Below are positions 51,610 to 59,684 of a stretch of 64,000 nucleotides of DNA, piece after piece; position 1 is the first letter of the stretch, and the number at the start of each line of letters is the position of its first letter. The translations under genes were made by a program, and so were the position numbers. Location of the stretch: positions 558,001-622,000 of the forward strand of contig NZ_JBIGHY010000001.1 of assembly GCF_043555865.1 (NCBI RefSeq), read 5' to 3'. The DNA comes from Pelomonas dachongensis (lineage in GTDB: Bacteria; Pseudomonadota; Gammaproteobacteria; Burkholderiales; Burkholderiaceae_C). Below the pieces are notes generated by a model. That model saw only the letters and a list, made by a program, of their open reading frames with translations. It had not been told where the DNA came from and searched no databases.

Positions 51610-52316
51610 GTTCCAACCCGGCCGCCGACGCGGTGCAAGGCATCACCGAAACCGACATCGCCAACTACCTGGCGGCTACGCCCGGTTTCTTCGAGCGCCA
51701 CGCGGCGCTGCTGGCCAGCGTGCAGCTGCAGCACCCGCACGGCGCGCGCGCTGTGTCGCTGCAGGAGCGCCAGGCCGAGATGCTGCGCGACAAGATCAAG
51801 GGCCTGGAGCTGCGTGTCGTCGACATGATCCGCAACGGCCAGGACAACGTGGCCATCGCCGACCGCCTGCACCGCTGGACGCTGGCCGTCATGCGCGCCG
51901 CCGGCACGCCGGCGCTGCTGCCAGACGTGCTGCTGACCGAACTGCGCCACCAGTTCATGATCCCGCAGGCCAGCCTGCGGCTGTGGGGTGTGGCGCCCAC
52001 ACACGAGGCCGCCGAGTTCGCGGCCTCCGTGAGCGCGGACGTGAAGAGCTTCGCATCCAGCCTGAGCCAGCCATACTGCGGCGTGAACTCGGGCTTCGAG
52101 GCGGCGCGCTGGCTGGGCCTCAGTGAGAGCGGCGGCATCGCCACCTCACTGGCGCTGATCCCGCTGGCGCAGCCCAACGCCAACGACGGCAAGCCGTTCG
52201 GCCTGCTGGTGCTGGGCTCGCCCGACCCGACCCGCTACACGGCCGAGATGGGCACCGACTTCCTGACCCGCGTGGGCGAGATCGCCAGTGCCGGGCTGGC
52301 GCGGTTGCTGGCCTGA
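51606..52316 (+). CDS. DUF484 family protein (YigA-like)
   Basis: A 236-residue protein: an N-terminal helical segment (TDIANYLAATPGFFERHAAL, and LQERQAEMLRDKIKGLELRV) joined to a GAF-like C-terminal domain (~85-235) with LIPLAQPNANDGKPFGLLVL. Family members are found between dapF and xerC in many proteobacteria; the role is unknown. It starts with GTG overlapping the dapF stop, and its TGA shares one base with the xerC ATG. Confidence 0.93.
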   Translation: MSSNPAADAVQGITETDIANYLAATPGFFERHAALLASVQLQHPHGARAVSLQERQAEMLRDKIKGLELRVVDMIRNGQDNVAIADRLHRWTLAVMRAAGTPALLPDVLLTELRHQFMIPQASLRLWGVAPTHEAAEFAASVSADVKSFASSLSQPYCGVNSGFEAARWLGLSESGGIATSLALIPLAQPNANDGKPFGLLVLGSPDPTRYTAEMGTDFLTRVGEIASAGLARLLA

Positions 52317-53320
52317 TGGAGCAGGCCGAGCGCCGGGCCGCCCCAAGCCGGCCTGCCGTCCCCTCGGGGGACCGGCCGACGTACTCGGCGGGCGAGGGGC
52401 TCCATCTCTGCGTTGACTTTGGCGACTACCTGCAGCACGCCCGTGCGCAGCAACGCCTGAGTCCGCGCACGTTGCATATCTACGCTGAGGGCCTGGCGCG
52501 CCTGCAGGTGATGCTGGCCGAGGCCGCCATCGACGCGCGCACGCTGAGCCTGGCGCAGGCCCGCCGCCTGGCCGCGCTGCTGCACCGCGAGGGCCTGGCG
52601 CCCAAATCCATCGCGCTGCTGCTGTCGGTCTGGCGCAGCTGTTACCGCTGGCTGGGGCTGCAGGGCCGCGTCACGCTGAACCCGTTCGATGGCCTGAAGG
52701 CGCCCAAAGCGCCCAAGCCGCTGCCCAAGGCGCTGGGCGTGGACGATGCGGTGCAACTGGCCAGCCACACGCCCGACGACATCGCCGACTCGCGCCTGGA
52801 GGCGCGTGACCGTGCGATGGTGGAGCTGCTGTACGGCGCCGGCCTGCGGGCGGCCGAGCTGATCGGACTGGACGTGCAGGCCAGCGGCCGGGCGGCCGGA
52901 TGGGTGGATCTGCAGGGCATGGAAGTGAGCGTGCTGGGCAAGGGCGGCAAGCGCCGCACCACGCCACTGGGCCGCGCCGCCGCCGAGGCGCTGCAGGACT
53001 GGCTGGCGGTGCGCGGCCAGCTGGCCGCGGCGGATGAGCCGGCGCTGTTCGTCGGCGCGCGGGGCAAGCGCGTGGCAGGCTCCACGCTGCGCGCGATGCT
53101 GTCCACGCGCGCCATCAGCGCCGGCATGCCGGCGCACGTGCATCCGCACATGCTGCGCCACAGCTTCGCCTCGCACTTGCTGCAGTCCAGCGGCGACCTG
53201 CGGGCCGTGCAGGAACTGCTCGGCCACGCCCACATCACGACGACCCAGGTCTACACGCAACTGGATCACCAACACCTCGCGCGCATCTACGACGCTGCGC
53301 ACCCGCGCGCCAAGAAATGA
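52316..53320 (+). CDS. xerC: Tyrosine recombinase XerC
   Basis: A 334-residue site-specific recombinase that resolves chromosome dimers at dif with XerD. Catalytic residues are Arg178 (GLRAAEL), Lys209 (LGKGGK), His278/Arg281 (HPHMLRH), His304 (LLGHAH) and Tyr313 (QVYTQL). The SAM-like N-terminal core-binding domain (FGDYLQHARAQQRLSPRTLH) starts only at about residue 35. Residues 1-30 are encoded by repeat-like DNA and have no match to the family, so the N-terminus is unusual. It is a housekeeping gene, not a phage integrase. Confidence 0.92.
   Translation: MEQAERRAAPSRPAVPSGDRPTYSAGEGLHLCVDFGDYLQHARAQQRLSPRTLHIYAEGLARLQVMLAEAAIDARTLSLAQARRLAALLHREGLAPKSIALLLSVWRSCYRWLGLQGRVTLNPFDGLKAPKAPKPLPKALGVDDAVQLASHTPDDIADSRLEARDRAMVELLYGAGLRAAELIGLDVQASGRAAGWVDLQGMEVSVLGKGGKRRTTPLGRAAAEALQDWLAVRGQLAAADEPALFVGARGKRVAGSTLRAMLSTRAISAGMPAHVHPHMLRHSFASHLLQSSGDLRAVQELLGHAHITTTQVYTQLDHQHLARIYDAAHPRAKK
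52319..52409 (+). repeat. Repeat-like hairpin DNA at the start of xerC
   Basis: The segment GCCGAGCGCCGGGCCG, CCCCAAGCCGGCCTG, GTCCCC-TCG-GGGGAC (52358-52372), GGCCGACGTACTCGG and GCGAGGGGCTCC looks like an intergenic repeat of the Rubrivivax/Leptothrix kind, with multiple inverted stems. It is read through by the xerC frame as its first ~30 codons. Confidence 0.5.
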
Positions 53321-54837
53321 CCCGACGACTCGTCACGCTGTTGACCCTACTGCCCGCCTGCGCGCTGGCCACCCCCGACGACGCGCCCTTCGCCAACCCG
53401 GCGCGCATCGACACCGTCCGCCCCGCCACGCTGGAAGCCAACTGGACGCGCATGAAGATGCCCGATGGCGGCCACACTGCTTTCGCGTCGGTGAGCTACA
53501 TGATGGCTTTCGACGACGACTGGGGCTTCGGCCCCGGCTTCTACGGCACGGCCAAGGGCAACTACGGCGGCATCTTCACGGTGGGCTTCACGGGCCAGCG
53601 GCGCTGGCGGCTGTCGCACAACACGCATCTGGCGGCGAGCCTGTACGTGGGCGCAGGCGGCGGGCTGTCCAGCTCGGCCATGCGCTTCGGCGGCGGGCTG
53701 ATGCTGCGCCCCGAGCTGTCGCTGCGCACCGAGAACGGCCCCTGGTACACGGGCGTCGGCATCTCGCAGATCCGCTTCCCGAGCGGCAACGTGAAGAGCG
53801 GCGCGGCGCTGTCGTTCACAGTAGGGCGCGCGATGGACTTCGTCAGCTTCTCGCCGGACGACGCCGGCAAGAAGGGGCGGGCGGGCCGGCGTGCGGGGCT
53901 GGGCTTTGACGAGATCTCGTTCATCGGCGGCATGGAGAAACCCCGCGCCAGCAGCCGCAGGCGCAGCGGCCAGCCTTACCCGGACCGGCTGGGCAAGGCC
54001 GGCGCCGACCTGCGGCAGTACATCGCCGAAGGCAGCTGGTGGGGCTTCGAGGCCGCCGGCGCGGCCAAGGGTGGCGTGGACGGCTACATGGAAGTGCTGG
54101 CCAACATCGGCCAGGACTGGGCGCTGTTCGGCACGCCGCGGCTGCGCGTGGGCGGCCAGCTGGCCGGCGGCCTGGGCGGCGGCGGCGACGTGGACACCGG
54201 CAACGGCTGGCTGCTGCGGGCCGGCCCCACGCTGCGCTGGATCACGCCGTGGGGGCCGTCGGTGCGCCTGGATGCCGGCTACACGCATGCGCCCAGCGGC
54301 GCCTACAGCACCAGCTTCCTGCGCGCGGTGCTGTCCATGCCGCTGGACCGCACGCCCACGCTGATCGCCGACGACCCGGGTGGCACGGTGCGCGAGCAGC
54401 AGGTGGGCGCCAGCGTCATGCGGTTGCCGGGCGTGCGCTTCAAAGACGGCCGCGAGGAGACCGTCAGCCACCTGGCCGTCAACCTGTCGCGCGAGTTCTC
54501 GCGGCATGTCTACGGCGCGGCACAGGCCGGCAGCGCGGCAGTGGGCAGCGCAGGCGCCTATTCCTTCGGGCTCTTCGGCCTGGGCGTGCAGAGCGCGCCG
54601 CTGTGGGGCGGCACGCGCCTGGGCGCGGAGCTGCTGGTCGGCGCGGCCGGTGGCGGCGGCATCCGGGTGGGTGGCGGCGCCGTGGGGCAGGCCGAGGTCT
54701 GGGCGCAGTGGCAACTGGCTGAGCGGCTGCGCCTGCGCGCCGGCGTGGGCCATTTCCGCACGCTGCGCAGCAGCGATCAGTCCGTGCCGCTGACGCACCT
54801 GCAGCTGAACTACGCCTTCGGCGCCCTGCAGCGATGA
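53317..54837 (+). CDS. Hypothetical outer-membrane beta-barrel-like protein
   Basis: A 506-residue protein with a signal peptide (TRRLVTLLTLLPACALATP). Many short amphipathic strands rich in Gly/Ala and aromatic girdle residues (NYGGIFTVGFTGQRRWRL, GLMLRPELSLRTE, RVGGQLAGGLGGGGDVDTG) and a near-terminal LTHLQLNYAFGALQR ending suggest a beta-barrel. No named family is recognised. It is translationally coupled on both sides: it overlaps xerC by four bases and rlmI by four bases. Confidence 0.7.
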   Translation: MTRRLVTLLTLLPACALATPDDAPFANPARIDTVRPATLEANWTRMKMPDGGHTAFASVSYMMAFDDDWGFGPGFYGTAKGNYGGIFTVGFTGQRRWRLSHNTHLAASLYVGAGGGLSSSAMRFGGGLMLRPELSLRTENGPWYTGVGISQIRFPSGNVKSGAALSFTVGRAMDFVSFSPDDAGKKGRAGRRAGLGFDEISFIGGMEKPRASSRRRSGQPYPDRLGKAGADLRQYIAEGSWWGFEAAGAAKGGVDGYMEVLANIGQDWALFGTPRLRVGGQLAGGLGGGGDVDTGNGWLLRAGPTLRWITPWGPSVRLDAGYTHAPSGAYSTSFLRAVLSMPLDRTPTLIADDPGGTVREQQVGASVMRLPGVRFKDGREETVSHLAVNLSREFSRHVYGAAQAGSAAVGSAGAYSFGLFGLGVQSAPLWGGTRLGAELLVGAAGGGGIRVGGGAVGQAEVWAQWQLAERLRLRAGVGHFRTLRSSDQSVPLTHLQLNYAFGALQR

Positions 54838-56015
54838 AGAAGGTTGTGCTTCGCCCCGGCAAGGAGCGCTCGCTCGTCAAGCGCCACCCCTGGGTGTTCG
54901 AGAGTTCCGTCTCGCGCGGCGGCGCCGACCCGGGCGAGACGGTGCGCGTGGAGTCGGCCGATGGCCAGTTCCTGTGCTGGGCGGCGTTCAGCCCGCAGTC
55001 GCAGATCCGGCTGCGGGCCTGGAGCTTCGACGAGGCCGAGCGCATCGACGCGGCGTTCTTCGCGCGCCGCATCCAGCAGGCCATTGCCATGCGCACGCGG
55101 CTGGCCATCGCGTCCGACGCCTGGCGGCTCGTGCACGGAGAGGCCGACGGCCTGCCGGGCCTCATCGTCGATCGCTACGGCGACACGCTGGTGGCGCAGT
55201 TCGGCAGCGCGGGCGCGGAGCGCTGGACAGCGCAGATCGCCGATGCGCTGCTGGCCGCGACCGGCCTCACGCGGCTGTACGAACGCTCCGACGCGCAGGC
55301 CCGTGAATGGGAGGGCCTGCCCGTGAAAACCGGCTGGCTGAGAGGCGAGGGCGACACCGCGATTACCCTCCGCGAGCACGACTGGCAGCTGACGCTCGAC
55401 GTCGCCGAAGGCCACAAGACCGGCTACTACCTGGACCAGCGCGACAGCCGCAAGCGCTTCGCCGAAGCGGTGAGGCAGTACGACGTCAAGAGCGTGCTGA
55501 ACTGCTTCAGCTACACGGGCGGCTTCTCGGTGGCGGCACTGGCGGGCGGGGCGACGCAAGTCGTCAGCGTGGACTCGTCCGGCCCCGCGCTAGAACGCGC
55601 CAAGGCCCACGTGGCGCTGAACGGCTTCGACCCCGGCCGCCACGAGGCCTGGGACGCCGACGTCAACGCGACCTTGCGACGCTGCCTGCAGGAAGGCCGT
55701 CGCTTCGACGCCATCGTGCTGGACCCGCCGAAGTTCGCGCCCACCGTGGCGCATGCCGAGCGCGCCGCGCGGGCCTACAAGGACATCAACCGGCTGGCCT
55801 TCATGCTGCTGAACGACGGCGGCCTGCTGTACACCTTCTCGTGCTCGGGCGGCATCGCGCCCGACCTGTTCCACAAGATCGTGGCCGGCGCGGGTCTGGA
55901 CGCGGGCGTGGACGGCTACATCGTCCAGCGTCTGTCGGCGGCGGCCGATCATCCGCAAACGGTTTGCTTCCCGGAAGGCGACTACCTGAAGGGCCTGGGG
56001 ATCCTCAAGCGCTGA
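54834..56015 (+). CDS. rlmI: 23S rRNA (cytosine) methyltransferase RlmI-like
   Basis: A 393-residue class I methyltransferase. The N-terminal PUA-like domain (KRHPWVFESSVSRGGADPGE) is followed by a linker and a Rossmann domain with SAM motif VLNCFSYTGGFSVAALAGG, the acidic VVSVDSSGPAL, and the catalytic VLDPPKF and TFSCSGG, containing the Cys needed for m5C methylation (E. coli RlmI acts at C1962). It overlaps the beta-barrel-like gene by four bases. The Lrp/AsnC gene lies convergently four bases beyond the stop. Confidence 0.92.
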   Translation: MKKVVLRPGKERSLVKRHPWVFESSVSRGGADPGETVRVESADGQFLCWAAFSPQSQIRLRAWSFDEAERIDAAFFARRIQQAIAMRTRLAIASDAWRLVHGEADGLPGLIVDRYGDTLVAQFGSAGAERWTAQIADALLAATGLTRLYERSDAQAREWEGLPVKTGWLRGEGDTAITLREHDWQLTLDVAEGHKTGYYLDQRDSRKRFAEAVRQYDVKSVLNCFSYTGGFSVAALAGGATQVVSVDSSGPALERAKAHVALNGFDPGRHEAWDADVNATLRRCLQEGRRFDAIVLDPPKFAPTVAHAERAARAYKDINRLAFMLLNDGGLLYTFSCSGGIAPDLFHKIVAGAGLDAGVDGYIVQRLSAAADHPQTVCFPEGDYLKGLGILKR

Positions 56016-56018
56016 GAG

Positions 56019-56489
56019 TCAGGCGCTCGGCAGCGCGATGCGCGTGTCGAACTTCGCCCGCTTCACGCTGAAGAAGGCCTTGATGTTGCGCACGTTGGCG
56101 TCCTGCGTCAGCAGCCGCTGCGTGAACGCGTGATACGCCGGCATGTCGGCCACCTGCACCACCAGCACGAAATCCGGCCCCGGCGACACGCGCCAGCATT
56201 GCTGCACGGCGGCCTCCTGCACGGCGCGCGCCTCGAACGCGTCCAGGTGCTCGGCGCCCTGGCGGTCCAGCGTGATCTCTAGGATGGCGGACAGGCCGGC
56301 GCCCAGTTTGTCGGGCGACAGCAGCGCCACGCGGCGTTCGATGAGGCCGGTGTCCACCAGCCGCTTCACGCGCCGCAGGCAGGTGGCGGGCGACACGGCC
56401 ACGCAGGAGGCGAGGTGCTGGTTGCTGAGCGAAGCGTCGACCTGCAATGCGCCCAGAATCCGAAGATCGATTGCGTCCAAATCGTTCAT
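56019..56489 (-). CDS. Lrp/AsnC family transcriptional regulator
   Basis: A 156-residue regulator: N-terminal winged HTH (DLRILGALQVDASLSNQHLA, SPATCLRRVKRLVDTGLIER) and a C-terminal RAM/effector domain (CWRVSPGPDFVLVVQVADMP, NVRNIKAFFSVKRAKFDT). It likely binds DNA as an octamer or other multimer, sensing an amino acid. It is divergent from glmS, and the intergenic region contains a three-unit repeated motif suited to it. The N-terminus DLDAIDLRIL is typical of the family. Its regulon is unknown. Confidence 0.93.
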   Translation of the reverse strand: MNDLDAIDLRILGALQVDASLSNQHLASCVAVSPATCLRRVKRLVDTGLIERRVALLSPDKLGAGLSAILEITLDRQGAEHLDAFEARAVQEAAVQQCWRVSPGPDFVLVVQVADMPAYHAFTQRLLTQDANVRNIKAFFSVKRAKFDTRIALPSA

Positions 56490-56510
56490 GAATTAAATAA
56501 ACTTGCGCAT

Positions 56511-56569
56511 AAATTTCTTCATGCCGTGTGGGGGAAATTTTCATGCAGATTGTCGTGAAATTTGCATGC
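56511..56569. promoter_or_regulatory. Three-unit AAATTT/CATGC repeat array between lrp and glmS
   Basis: AAATTTCTTCATGC (ending 56524), AAATTTTCATGC (ending 56546) and AAATTTGCATGC (ending 56569) repeat at 22- and 23-bp spacing, about two helix turns. A fourth CATGC occurs at 56593. AT-rich DNA in a GC-rich genome. It fits cooperative binding of a multimeric Lrp-type regulator; this is inference. Confidence 0.6.
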
Positions 56570-56625
56570 ATATGCCATGGCGGCTTGCCTAGCATGCGCC
56601 ACCTCAAAACGGAAAGAGTCATTCC

Positions 56626-58491
56626 ATGTGCGGCATCGTCGGCGCGGTCAGTCAGCGCAACATCGTTCCCATCCTCGTCGAAGGCCTGAAGCGGCTGGAG
56701 TACCGCGGCTATGACTCCTGCGGCGTGGCCGTGCACCAGGACGGCGGCCTGCGCCGCGCCCGGTCCACGTCGCGCGTGGCCGAGTTGCAGACCCAGGCTG
56801 ACCAGGATGGCGTCGCCGCCGGCACGGGCATCGCCCACACGCGCTGGGCCACGCACGGTGCGCCGGCGGTGCACAACGCCCACCCGCATTTCTCGGCCGG
56901 CCCGAATGCCGGCGTGGAAGCCGTCGGCCGGATCGCGCTGGTCCACAACGGCATCATCGAGAACCACGACGAGCTGCGCGCCGAGCTGAAGGCGCGCGGC
57001 TATGTCTTCCACAGCCAGACCGACACCGAGGTCATCGCCCACCTGGTCGACCACCTCTACAGCGGCGACCTGCTGGAAGCCGTGCAGCAGGCGCTGCCGC
57101 GCCTGAAGGGCGCCTACGCGGTGGCCGTGTTCTGCCGCGACGAGCCGCACCGCGTGGTCGCCGCGCGTGAAGGCTCGCCGCTGGTACTGGGCGTGGGCGA
57201 AGGCAACGGCGAGAACTTCGTCGCGTCCGACGCGATGGCGCTGGCAGGCGTGACCGACCAGATCGTCTACCTGGAAGAAGGCGATGTGGTGGACCTGCAA
57301 CTCGGCCGCTACTGGCTGAGCCGCCTGGACACGGCCACCGGCCGCTACGTGGCGGTGCAGCGCGAGGTCAAGACCGTGCACGCCCACAGCGGCGCGGCCG
57401 AGCTGGGGCCCTACCGCCACTACATGCAGAAGGAAATCTTCGAGCAGCCCACGGCCATCGCCAACACGTTGGAGGCCATCACCAGCATCACGCCCGAACT
57501 GTTCGGCGACGGCGCCTATCGCACGTTCAAGGAGATCGACAAGGTCCTGATCCTGGCCTGCGGTACCAGCTACTACTCGGGCTCCACGGCCAAGTACTGG
57601 CTGGAGAGCATCGCCAAGATCCCGACCTCGGTCGAGATCGCCAGCGAGTACCGCTACCGCGACAGCGTGCCCGACCCGAAGACGCTGGTCGTCACCATCA
57701 GCCAGAGCGGCGAGACGGCCGACACCATCGCCGCGCTGAAGCACGCCCGCGCCCAGGGCATGAAGCACACGCTGACCATCTGCAACGTCGCCACCAGCGC
57801 CATGGTGCGCGAGTGCGAGCTGGCCTACATCACGCGTGCCGGCGTCGAGATCGGCGTGGCGTCTACCAAGGCGTTCACGACGCAGCTGGTGGGCCTGTTC
57901 CTGCTGACGCTGGCGCTGGCCCAGACGCGTGGCCACCTGACCGACGCGCAGGAGGCTGAGCACCTGAAGGACCTGCGCCACCTGCCGGTGGCCGTGCAGG
58001 CCGTGCTGGCACTGGAGCCGCAGGTCATCGCCTGGAGCGAGGAGTTCGCCCGCAAGGAGAACGCGCTGTTCCTGGCGCGCGGCCTGCACTACCCCATCGC
58101 CATGGAGGGTGCGCTCAAGCTCAAGGAGATCACCTATATCCACGCCGAGGCCTACGCCGCCGGCGAGCTGAAGCATGGTCCGCTGGCGCTGGTGACGGCC
58201 GAGATGCCCGTGGTGACGGTCGCGCCCAACGACGCGCTGCTGGAGAAGCTGAAGAGCAACATGCAGGAAGTGCGGGCCCGCGGCGGCCAGCTGTACGTCT
58301 TCGCCGACGGCGACACCGCCATCGAGAGCGAAGCGGGCCTGCACGTCATCCGCATGCCCGAGCACTACGGCCAGCTGTCACCCATCCTGCACGTGGTGCC
58401 GCTGCAGTTGCTGGCGTATCACACGGCCTGCGCGCGGGGGACGGATGTGGACAAGCCCCGCAACTTGGCGAAGTCCGTGACCGTCGAATGA
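56626..58491 (+). CDS. glmS: Glucosamine-6-phosphate synthase GlmS
   Basis: A 621-residue enzyme making glucosamine-6-phosphate from fructose-6-phosphate and glutamine, the entry to UDP-GlcNAc. Class II glutamine amidotransferase N-terminus MCGIVGAVS with Cys2; TRWATHG; NGIIENHDE; two SIS domains from ~residue 300 (LACGTSYYSGSTAKYWLES, SQSGETADT); and the conserved C-terminus TACARGTDVDKPRNLAKSVT. GGAAAG precedes the ATG. No glmS ribozyme core was recognised in the 136-base leader. Standard length. Confidence 0.97.
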   Translation: MCGIVGAVSQRNIVPILVEGLKRLEYRGYDSCGVAVHQDGGLRRARSTSRVAELQTQADQDGVAAGTGIAHTRWATHGAPAVHNAHPHFSAGPNAGVEAVGRIALVHNGIIENHDELRAELKARGYVFHSQTDTEVIAHLVDHLYSGDLLEAVQQALPRLKGAYAVAVFCRDEPHRVVAAREGSPLVLGVGEGNGENFVASDAMALAGVTDQIVYLEEGDVVDLQLGRYWLSRLDTATGRYVAVQREVKTVHAHSGAAELGPYRHYMQKEIFEQPTAIANTLEAITSITPELFGDGAYRTFKEIDKVLILACGTSYYSGSTAKYWLESIAKIPTSVEIASEYRYRDSVPDPKTLVVTISQSGETADTIAALKHARAQGMKHTLTICNVATSAMVRECELAYITRAGVEIGVASTKAFTTQLVGLFLLTLALAQTRGHLTDAQEAEHLKDLRHLPVAVQAVLALEPQVIAWSEEFARKENALFLARGLHYPIAMEGALKLKEITYIHAEAYAAGELKHGPLALVTAEMPVVTVAPNDALLEKLKSNMQEVRARGGQLYVFADGDTAIESEAGLHVIRMPEHYGQLSPILHVVPLQLLAYHTACARGTDVDKPRNLAKSVTVE

Positions 58492-58514
58492 CGGGCGCGG
58501 GCGTAGTCAAGTTG

Positions 58515-58547
58515 GGCCGCGCAGCGGCCTGAGTGGCGAAGCCGCTC
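58515..58547 (+). terminator. Possible terminator hairpins after glmS
   Basis: GGCCGC-GCA-GCGGCC (58515-58529) is followed directly by GAGTGGC-GAA-GCCGCTC (one G-U pair). No T tract follows, so it is only terminator-like. Confidence 0.4.
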
Positions 58548-58594
58548 AACGGGGTTTGGTCGTGGCGCGCGGCGACACCACCCAAACCTCGCAA

Positions 58595-58640
58595 CGCCTC
58601 CAACGGTTTGACGGCGGAGTGATGTCGGCCGTTGGAGGCG
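58595..58640. promoter_or_regulatory. 12-bp inverted repeat before the aryl-polyene-type cluster
   Basis: Perfect 12-bp arms CGCCTCCAACGG (58595-58606) and CCGTTGGAGGCG (58629-58640) with a 22-base spacer. A TAAAAT hexamer at 58669-58674 and the palindrome CGAGCTCG (58657-58664) follow, ~45 bases before the ACP gene. A promoter and operator for the cluster are plausible. Confidence 0.5.
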
Positions 58641-58717
58641 GGAATGCAGAGCAAATCGAGCTCGCGCCTAAAATGGCGGCCCCCTGCCGCTATTGCAGCC
58701 CCTACAAGGCCATTTCC

Positions 58718-59023
58718 GTGTCCGAGCCGACCGTTGTCACTTCTGCCGCTTCCACAGCGCAAGCCACGCCTGAACTTGAACAAGAGTTGGCTGTTCTTTT
58801 TGTCCAGGCATTGAATCTGGAAATTCAGGCGGCCGATATTGACCCGAGCGCGCCGCTGTATGGCGATGGCCTGGGCCTCGATTCGATCGACATCCTGGAG
58901 GTGGCCCTGGAGGTGTCGCACCGCTACGGCTTCCAGCTGCGCTCCGACGACGAGAACAACCACCAGATCTTCAGCTCGCTGCGCAGCCTGGCGGCCCACG
59001 TGGCCCAGCACCGCACCAAGTAG
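58718..59023 (+). CDS. Acyl carrier protein of an aryl-polyene-type cluster
   Basis: A 101-residue ACP. The phosphopantetheine site is DGLGLDSIDILEVALEV, with the Ser following an Asp. The start is GTG 58718 (AAGG at 9 bases); an ATG at 58673 would add an unconserved prefix. The C-terminus is helical and charged. Stand-alone ACPs open the aryl polyene (APE) clusters of proteobacteria, which assemble acyl chains for an outer-membrane pigment lipid. It is followed within eight bases by the COG4648-like membrane protein. Confidence 0.85.
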   Translation: MSEPTVVTSAASTAQATPELEQELAVLFVQALNLEIQAADIDPSAPLYGDGLGLDSIDILEVALEVSHRYGFQLRSDDENNHQIFSSLRSLAAHVAQHRTK

Positions 59024-59030
59024 GCCGCGC

Positions 59031-59651
59031 ATGCCCCACTGGCGACTGCTGGCTGTCGCAGCCGCCTTCCTGGGCTATGTGCTGCTGAGCTGGTCTTTGA
59101 TGACTTGGTGGCCCAACAGCCCCTGGGCGGTGGTGACGTTGCTTGGCCCCGTGATCGTGCCGCTGCTGGTGGCGGGCGTCGTGAAGGGCCACCGGCTCGC
59201 TCTGGCGGGCGCGCTGCTGGCAGTGGCCTTGCTGGCCGGCCTGCTCTACACGGGCAACACCGACATGGACCGGCTGTATGTGCTGCAGCACGCCAGCATT
59301 CATGCGCTGCTGGGCTGGGGCTTTGCGGTCACGCTGCGTCCGGGTGCAACGCCGCTGATCACGCTGCTGGCCGAGCGCATCCACCGCGAGTTCACGCCCG
59401 CCATGCGCGCCTACACGCGCTGGCTCACCGGGCTGTGGGTGGGTTACTTCGTGGCCATGATCGTCGTCTCCTTCGCCCTGTACCTGTTGGCGCCCTGGCC
59501 CTGGTGGGCCTTCTTCTGCAACGTGCTCACGCCGCTGGCGGCGGCGCTGTTTTTCGCGGTGGAGCATGTGCTGCGGTACTGGCGCCATCCTGAATTCGAG
59601 CGCGTGAGCCTGGCCCAGGTGGTGCGCGCCTGGCGCGCTTCCGGGCACTGA
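59031..59651 (+). CDS. Integral membrane protein of the aryl-polyene-type cluster (COG4648-like)
   Basis: A 206-residue membrane protein with about five or six helices (AAAFLGYVLLSWSLMTWW, AVVTLLGPVIVPLLVAGVV, ALLAVALLAGLLYTGNTDMD, and two near the C-terminus). Gene order (ACP, this protein, AMP-ligase) matches the unknown-function membrane protein that recurs in APE clusters. No catalytic motif. The start lies eight bases after the ACP stop. Confidence 0.75.
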   Translation: MPHWRLLAVAAAFLGYVLLSWSLMTWWPNSPWAVVTLLGPVIVPLLVAGVVKGHRLALAGALLAVALLAGLLYTGNTDMDRLYVLQHASIHALLGWGFAVTLRPGATPLITLLAERIHREFTPAMRAYTRWLTGLWVGYFVAMIVVSFALYLLAPWPWWAFFCNVLTPLAAALFFAVEHVLRYWRHPEFERVSLAQVVRAWRASGH

Positions 59652-59684
59652 GCCCGGTCTATCCCTAGCCCCCTTTTCCTCACG

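Noticed and set aside
52316..53320. Phage or integron integrase
   Set aside because: Position in dapF-DUF484-xerC order and motif match identify housekeeping XerC; no attachment site or phage genes.
56005..58365. 786-codon frame opposite glmS
   Set aside because: Antisense of glmS; no recognisable domain except a short stretch overlapping the real Lrp gene in another frame.
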